NCBI GenBank assembly: GCA_026399025.1
Contig: JAPLRU010000108.1
Coordinates: 1-37,260 of the forward strand
Source of the DNA: Methylobacter sp.
GTDB lineage: Bacteria; Pseudomonadota; Gammaproteobacteria; Methylococcales; Methylomonadaceae
Length of the DNA: 37,260 nucleotides
Direction of reading: 5' to 3'
The position numbers and the translations under genes were made by a program. The notes under the pieces were generated by a model. That model had not been told where the DNA came from, ran no database searches, and was given only the letters and a program-made list of their open reading frames with translations. Shown in pieces: positions 32,544 through 37,260 of this stretch (position 1 is its first letter; every line of letters begins with the position of its first letter).

Positions 32544-33908
32544 TTATTGAAATAAACGTCCAACATCCAGAAACATAGCCAATGCCATCAAAGACACGAG
32601 CAAGGCAATGCCGATTTGTTGAAAGAAGAGTTGTACTCTTTCCGAAACTGGACTGCCTTTGATGCCTTCAATCGCAAAAAATAATAAATGGCCGCCATCC
32701 AGCACCGGTATCGGCAATAAATTCAGTATGCCTAAACTGACGCTGACTAAGGCCAGATATTTTAAAAACGGCGTCAAGCCCATCGAGGCGGACTGTCCCG
32801 CATATTGGGCAATGCTGATAGGGCCGCTTAAGTTTTCCACGGAAGCTCTGCCGATCAACATTTTGCCCATCATTTTCAAACTGGTCACCGAATAATAATA
32901 GGTGGTTTCCACTGCAACCGGTATCGCAGCCAGCGGCGACAACGAATATTCGGTCGTTACCGACTTCATCAGTTGTTCGGGGATGTAAACCGATGCGCCG
33001 ACTTTGCCTTCGGTCTTGTCTCCGACCTGTGTGCTTTTAGGGGTAATGGTTGCGGGTAAGCTTACCCCGTCGCGCTCAATAATCAGTTTTACGGCAACGC
33101 CGGCATGGCTTTTTACGTAATCGACCCATTGCATCCAGTCGGTTATAGGCGTGTCATCAACACTGACGATCAGGTCGCCTGGTTTTAAACCGGCGGCTAA
33201 GGCGGCGCTATCGGGAAGAACTTTACCTATGATCGGCTGCAATTTCGGCGACCAAGGTTTAAAGCCTAAGCGTTGGTACAAGACGTCAGGGTTTTCGCTG
33301 TCTTTATCGGTCAGTTTAAGTGTTCTGAGCGCTTGCCGATCATCGAAGTTTGTTACCACCACGTTGATTTCCGGGTCGCCGTCCAATGCCGATGACACGA
33401 CAACGGTCATCGCCTCGGTCCAGGTTGGCGTCGATTTACCGTTAACCGAGATGATTTGGTCGCCTTCGACAAAGCCCGCGGCAGCGGCTAAGGTGCCCTG
33501 CTCTACCGCACCGAGTATCGGCTTTATGCCGGTCTCGCCGATGACCAGTACGCTCCAAAACAACGCAACGGCAAGCATCAGATTGAATAGTGGGCCTGCG
33601 GCGACTATCGCCGTGCGGGCCAACACCGATTGCCGATTAAAGGCATACGGCAAGTCGGCCTCCTTAACTTCGCCTTCCCGCTCGTCGACCATTTTGACAT
33701 AGCCGCCCAGCGGAATGGCCGATATGACATACTCTGTCGCATCCGGACTGTTTTTATACGACCATAAAACCTTGCCGAAGCCCACCGAAAACCGGAGCAC
33801 TTTAACTCCCGCTTTACGGGCGACCCAGAAGTGTCCGAATTCATGAAATGAAACCAGAACACTGATCGCAATCAGGAAATAAAACAGGGTATGCAATAAG
33901 TCCATCAA
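32544..33908 (-). CDS. rseP: RIP metalloprotease RseP (site-2 protease)
   Basis: This 454-residue inner-membrane zinc protease cleaves the anti-sigma factor RseA and leftover signal peptides. It has the zinc motif HEFGH at residues 22-26, the GG/VGFGK-type membrane-re-entrant region, two PDZ domains ([20 protein letters not shown], and [20 protein letters not shown]) and the third zinc ligand in [20 protein letters not shown]. The length agrees with E. coli RseP. Its start overlaps the dxr stop by four bases. FecR proteins are known RseP substrates in other bacteria, which may link it to the FecR-like gene at 7979. Confidence 0.96.
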   Translation of the reverse strand: MMDLLHTLFYFLIAISVLVSFHEFGHFWVARKAGVKVLRFSVGFGKVLWSYKNSPDATEYVISAIPLGGYVKMVDEREGEVKEADLPYAFNRQSVLARTAIVAAGPLFNLMLAVALFWSVLVIGETGIKPILGAVEQGTLAAAAGFVEGDQIISVNGKSTPTWTEAMTVVVSSALDGDPEINVVVTNFDDRQALRTLKLTDKDSENPDVLYQRLGFKPWSPKLQPIIGKVLPDSAALAAGLKPGDLIVSVDDTPITDWMQWVDYVKSHAGVAVKLIIERDGVSLPATITPKSTQVGDKTEGKVGASVYIPEQLMKSVTTEYSLSPLAAIPVAVETTYYYSVTSLKMMGKMLIGRASVENLSGPISIAQYAGQSASMGLTPFLKYLALVSVSLGILNLLPIPVLDGGHLLFFAIEGIKGSPVSERVQLFFQQIGIALLVSLMALAMFLDVGRLFQ

Positions 33909-35089
33909 TAATTAAGCTCTTCAATAATCTGTGTAGACACTAGCCTGGCCTGTTGATCGGCATCTAAAATGATCTCCAGGGTATCGGCTGCCTTGGCCTC
34001 GAACTTTTTCATACAGCGCTCGATAATTAACGGAATATCGGTAAACCGCACTTGCTCGTTTAAAAATGCCTCGACCGCAATTTCATTGGCCGCATTTAAA
34101 ATAGTCGGCATCGTGCCGCCTGTAGCAATGGCTTCATAGGCCAGGCGCAAACAGGGAAAGCGTTCCAGATTAGGTTCCTGGAAATCCATCCGTCCGACAT
34201 CGAAAATATTCAACGGCTCAACGCCGGAATCAAAACGCTCCGGCCAAGCCATCGAATAAGCGATCGGTATGCGCATGTCGGGATTGCCCATTTGCGCTAA
34301 TACCGTGCCATCCACATAATCGACCATAGAATGGATGACGCTTTGCGGATGAATGACCACTTGGATTTGATCTGGGGTCATATTGAATAAAATACAAGCC
34401 TCTATCATTTCAAGGCCTTTATTCATCATAGTAGCGGAATCGACCGAAATCTTCCTGCCCATATCCCAGTTAGGATGGGCCACGGCCTGTGCCGGCGTTA
34501 CATGCACTAACTGATCGACAGGCATTTCCCGGAAAGGTCCGCCCGATGCGGTCAGTAGAATGCGTCGGGCTTGTTTCGCCTGCATCCCGGTTTTATAACC
34601 GGCGGGCATGCATTGGAATATCGCATTATGCTCGCTATCGATCGGCAGCAATTGCGCTCCCGAATCGCTCACGGCTTGCATGAAAATCGAACCCGACATC
34701 ACCAGGGCTTCTTTATTAGCCAGTAATACGGTTTTGCCTGCTTTTGCGGCCGCCAAACTCGGCAATAAACCCGCCGCGCCGACGATGGCCGCCATCACCG
34801 AATCGACGTTATCCAGTGTCGCTACCTGTTCCAACGCCTTAGCGCCGGACAATACTTTTATATCGGCGATTGCTGTGTTTTTCAGTTTTTCGGCAAAGAT
34901 TTCAGCCTTAAGCTCGTCCACAACAACGACAACTTCCGGATGATGCGCCAAGCATTGTTCATAAAGGGCATCGATATTGGTATTGGCCGTTAACGCGATG
35001 ACTTTATAGAGGCTGGAATGTCTGGCGACCACATCCAAAGTGCTGACGCCGATTGAGCCGGTGGCTCCGAGTATGCAGATGCCTTTCAT
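33905..35089 (-). CDS. dxr: 1-deoxy-D-xylulose 5-phosphate reductoisomerase
   Basis: This 394-residue enzyme of the MEP isoprenoid pathway converts DXP to MEP with NADPH and a divalent metal. It has the NADPH loop [14 protein letters not shown] at 8-21, the catalytic segments [35 protein letters not shown] and [22 protein letters not shown], and the flap/helix region [20 protein letters not shown]. Length is normal. It overlaps cdsA and rseP by four bases each (ATGA type), so the three are coupled. Confidence 0.97.
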   Translation of the reverse strand: MKGICILGATGSIGVSTLDVVARHSSLYKVIALTANTNIDALYEQCLAHHPEVVVVVDELKAEIFAEKLKNTAIADIKVLSGAKALEQVATLDNVDSVMAAIVGAAGLLPSLAAAKAGKTVLLANKEALVMSGSIFMQAVSDSGAQLLPIDSEHNAIFQCMPAGYKTGMQAKQARRILLTASGGPFREMPVDQLVHVTPAQAVAHPNWDMGRKISVDSATMMNKGLEMIEACILFNMTPDQIQVVIHPQSVIHSMVDYVDGTVLAQMGNPDMRIPIAYSMAWPERFDSGVEPLNIFDVGRMDFQEPNLERFPCLRLAYEAIATGGTMPTILNAANEIAVEAFLNEQVRFTDIPLIIERCMKKFEAKAADTLEIILDADQQARLVSTQIIEELNY

Positions 35090-35949
35090 GGGTGAATTAA
35101 AATAATGCCTGCGTAAAAAAACGGAATAGCGGCAATCAAGCTGTCTATCCTATCCAAAATACCGCCGTGACCGGGCAGTATCGAACCGGTGTCTTTAACC
35201 CCGCGCTGACGCTTGACCACGCTGAAAAACAAGTCGCCATAGATAGAAATCAACACGGTTAATACGGATAACATCGCAAAATCCGAAGCCACCATCCATG
35301 GAAAGCTGTAAATCAAACTTAAAACGCCTGCGCAAACAAGACCTGCAATTAAAGCGCCGTACATGCCCTGAACGGTTTTACCCGGACTGATTTCGGGCGA
35401 CAGCTTGGTTTTGCCGTACTTCTTCCCGGCAAAATAGGCGGTAATATCGGCAGCCCAGATTAAAATCAGGAAATACAAGGTCAATTCGGAGCCGTAAAAA
35501 GCTCTTAAACGGCTCAAAAACAGCCATGCGGAGAATAAAACAAGCCAGCCGATCAATGCCTTGTAGCCGGTTTTCATGTCCAGCTTTAAAACGCCGACCG
35601 GAAGATTCCTGATTAAGATCATCGCCAATATCCAGAACAGCACCGGCGGCACCACCAGCCACTCCAAAGCGCCCGAATAATCCCTGATATCCGGCCAATC
35701 CAATATTTGAGCCATCACTTCCAAAAATTGCGTCCAAAAATGCAGCCATAGCATCGGCAGAATCAAAGTAAACAAAAACAACCCGCGTTTAAGCACCGAA
35801 TTAATGCCAATCAGATGAGTCCACTCCCATGCCGCTAAAAGTACGATCAGCCCGATAAGCAATGAAAAATACTCCGAGGGCAGCTGGAAAACGGCTAGCA
35901 CAATCAGAGGAGCCAGAATTAAGGCGGTAATAATTCGCTGTAGTAACAT
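35086..35949 (-). CDS. cdsA: Phosphatidate cytidylyltransferase
   Basis: This 287-residue integral membrane enzyme makes CDP-diacylglycerol from CTP and phosphatidate, the entry to phospholipid synthesis. Several hydrophobic helices run through the protein. The C-terminal CdsA signature is present as [20 protein letters not shown] followed by ILDRIDSL, and [20 protein letters not shown] with SPGKTVQG precedes it. Located between uppS (58 bases) and dxr (four-base overlap). Confidence 0.96.
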   Translation of the reverse strand: MLLQRIITALILAPLIVLAVFQLPSEYFSLLIGLIVLLAAWEWTHLIGINSVLKRGLFLFTLILPMLWLHFWTQFLEVMAQILDWPDIRDYSGALEWLVVPPVLFWILAMILIRNLPVGVLKLDMKTGYKALIGWLVLFSAWLFLSRLRAFYGSELTLYFLILIWAADITAYFAGKKYGKTKLSPEISPGKTVQGMYGALIAGLVCAGVLSLIYSFPWMVASDFAMLSVLTVLISIYGDLFFSVVKRQRGVKDTGSILPGHGGILDRIDSLIAAIPFFYAGIILIHP

Positions 35950-36007
35950 TTTAATTATTATGAGATGAAGTTGGAGGTAAGTGTTAGTTTTCGATAAAAC
36001 CGGCCGG

Positions 36008-36796
36008 TTATTTTAAGCTAATCGACTGATCAAGCAATTGCTCTCCGGTATGACCAAAGCGCCTTTGCCGACCTTTAAAACTACGGATAGCGTCTTCAAG
36101 TGAGTTTTGGTCGAAATCCGGCCACAGTGTCGGGGTAAAGTACAGTTCGGTATAAGCTTGTTGCCATAACAAAAAGTTACTCACGCGTTGCTCGCCGCCG
36201 GTTCTGATAAACAAGTCGGGCTCGGGCAAGTCTGCGGTTGATAAATATTGATTGATCAGCTGCTCGCTGATGTCTTGATTGCTTAATTCTCCGGCGGCTA
36301 TTTTTTCCGCCACGGTCCGGAATGCTTGGCATAAGTCCCAACGGCCGCCGTAGTTGGCCGCAATAACCAAGGTTAAGGCGGTATTGTTTTGGGTTTGCGC
36401 CTCTCCTTCCGCCATTTTGGCTTGTAATTTTTCAGAGAATGCGCTTCGGTCGCCGATAAATCGTAAGCGGATGTTGTTGCGATCGAGCTTGTTGATTTCT
36501 TTTTGCAGCGTCGCCAAGAACAGGCTCATCAACAACGACACTTCTTCTTCCGGACGCCGCCAGTTTTCACTGCTGAAAGCGAATAAGGTCAAGACCTCAA
36601 TTTCTTGTTTGGCGCAATACTCGACAATTTTCCGAACCGCCTTAACCCCGGCCTGATGGCCAACGGCCCGCGGCATAAACCTTTTCTGGGCCCAACGGCC
36701 ATTACCGTCCATGATAATGGCAATATGGCGGGGATTGTTGTTGGGATTATTGAGAGCGCGTATTGACTCCAAACTGTTACCGTCATCCGTAGGCAT
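36008..36796 (-). CDS. uppS: Undecaprenyl (di-trans,poly-cis) diphosphate synthase
   Basis: This 262-residue cis-prenyltransferase makes the C55 lipid carrier for peptidoglycan and O-antigen by adding isopentenyl diphosphate to farnesyl diphosphate. It has HIAIIMDGNGRWAQKR with the catalytic aspartate, the HQAGVKAVRKIVEY segment, TLFAFSSENWRRP and the substrate-binding RTGGEQRVSNFLLWQQAYTE followed by LYFTPTLWPDF. The N-terminal 20 residues are variable. It begins 14 bases after frr. Confidence 0.97.
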   Translation of the reverse strand: MPTDDGNSLESIRALNNPNNNPRHIAIIMDGNGRWAQKRFMPRAVGHQAGVKAVRKIVEYCAKQEIEVLTLFAFSSENWRRPEEEVSLLMSLFLATLQKEINKLDRNNIRLRFIGDRSAFSEKLQAKMAEGEAQTQNNTALTLVIAANYGGRWDLCQAFRTVAEKIAAGELSNQDISEQLINQYLSTADLPEPDLFIRTGGEQRVSNFLLWQQAYTELYFTPTLWPDFDQNSLEDAIRSFKGRQRRFGHTGEQLLDQSISLK

Positions 36797-36810
36797 TATT
36801 TAAATCCCAA

Positions 36811-37260
36811 TTACATTGACAACAAATCAGCTTCTTTTGCTTCCAGCAATTTTTCCACGTCTTTTACAAACTGATCGGTCAATTTTTGAATTTTTTCTTC
36901 AGCGGCACGCGCCTCGTCTTCGGAAACCATTTTTTCCTTTAACGCATCCTTGATGGCTGAATTTGCGTCGCGACGAATATTTCTGATCGCAACACGACCG
37001 TTTTCCGCTTCATTCTTGACCACTTTAACCAGAGCACGACGACGTTCTTCGGTCAGCGGCGGCAACGGAATGCGGATAACCATGCCGTTGGTAGCAGGGT
37101 TTAAGCCCAGATCCGATTTCATAATGGCTTTTTCAATAGCCTGCACCATGCCCTTTTCCCAAGGCGTAATAGTCAAGGTACGCGCATCTTCGACGGCGAT
37201 ATTGGCTACTTGAGACAACGCTGAGTCGGTACCGTAGTATGAAACGCTAATTTGATCCAA
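36811..37260 (-). CDS. frr: Ribosome recycling factor, N-terminus cut by window edge
   Basis: These are the last 149 residues of Frr, which with EF-G splits ribosomes after termination. They include [58 protein letters not shown] and [15 protein letters not shown]. The E. coli protein has 185 residues, so about 36 residues lie beyond the window; the apparent start codon at the edge is not the real one. It heads the visible frr-uppS-cdsA-dxr-rseP-dsbC run. Confidence 0.96.
   Translation of the reverse strand: MDQISVSYYGTDSALSQVANIAVEDARTLTITPWEKGMVQAIEKAIMKSDLGLNPATNGMVIRIPLPPLTEERRRALVKVVKNEAENGRVAIRNIRRDANSAIKDALKEKMVSEDEARAAEEKIQKLTDQFVKDVEKLLEAKEADLLSM

Overview
The window comes from a gammaproteobacterium. 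The evidence is the gene orders ilvE-waaF-waaC and frr-uppS-cdsA-dxr-rseP, a GlnE of usual gammaproteobacterial length, and balanced base composition. A methanotroph-type genome (Methylococcales) would fit the many small dispersed repeats and the accessory gene content, but no methane gene is present, so that placement is only an inference.

Region 1 (1-8944) looks like the export, maturation and control part of an acylated non-ribosomal peptide system, most likely a siderophore. It holds a sulfotransferase with a C-terminal SCP2-like domain, an ECF sigma factor of FecI type followed by an MbtH-like protein (minus strand), a PvdE/SyrD-like cyclic-peptide exporter, a PvdQ-type Ntn-hydrolase acylase and a FecR-like anti-sigma factor (plus strand). 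No peptide synthetase and no TonB receptor lie in the window, so these partners must be elsewhere.

Region 2 (9049-16053, minus strand) is mostly housekeeping: ilvE, waaF and waaC (amino acid transaminase and two inner-core LPS heptosyltransferases), a YgiT-type zinc-finger antitoxin with the broken tail of its toxin, and glnE. A small inverted-repeat element has landed at the 3' end of ilvE and replaces its normal stop.

Region 3 (16205-20247, plus strand) has a cysteine-containing lipoprotein, a RelE-type toxin with its antitoxin, ssb, an unrecognised gene tightly coupled to ssb, and a COG3044-type predicted ATPase.

Region 4 (20377-28171) has a calcium-loop protein, an ASCH-domain protein, a five-gene minus-strand operon for a DevCAB/MacAB-like tripartite exporter plus a four-helix membrane protein, and a divergent EamA-family transporter with a hairpin-rich leader.

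Region 5 (28229-31353) has stacked repeats, a DUF1810 protein, a gamma-glutamyltransferase and a small Q-rich exported protein.

Region 6 (31779-37260, minus strand) is the conserved frr-uppS-cdsA-dxr-rseP cluster followed by dsbC, where many relatives have bamA.

The most unusual property of the window is its set of at least five families of short, non-coding, palindromic or terminal-inverted-repeat elements. They occupy gene junctions, including junctions inside operons. No tRNA, rRNA, CRISPR array, transposase gene or replication origin was seen.
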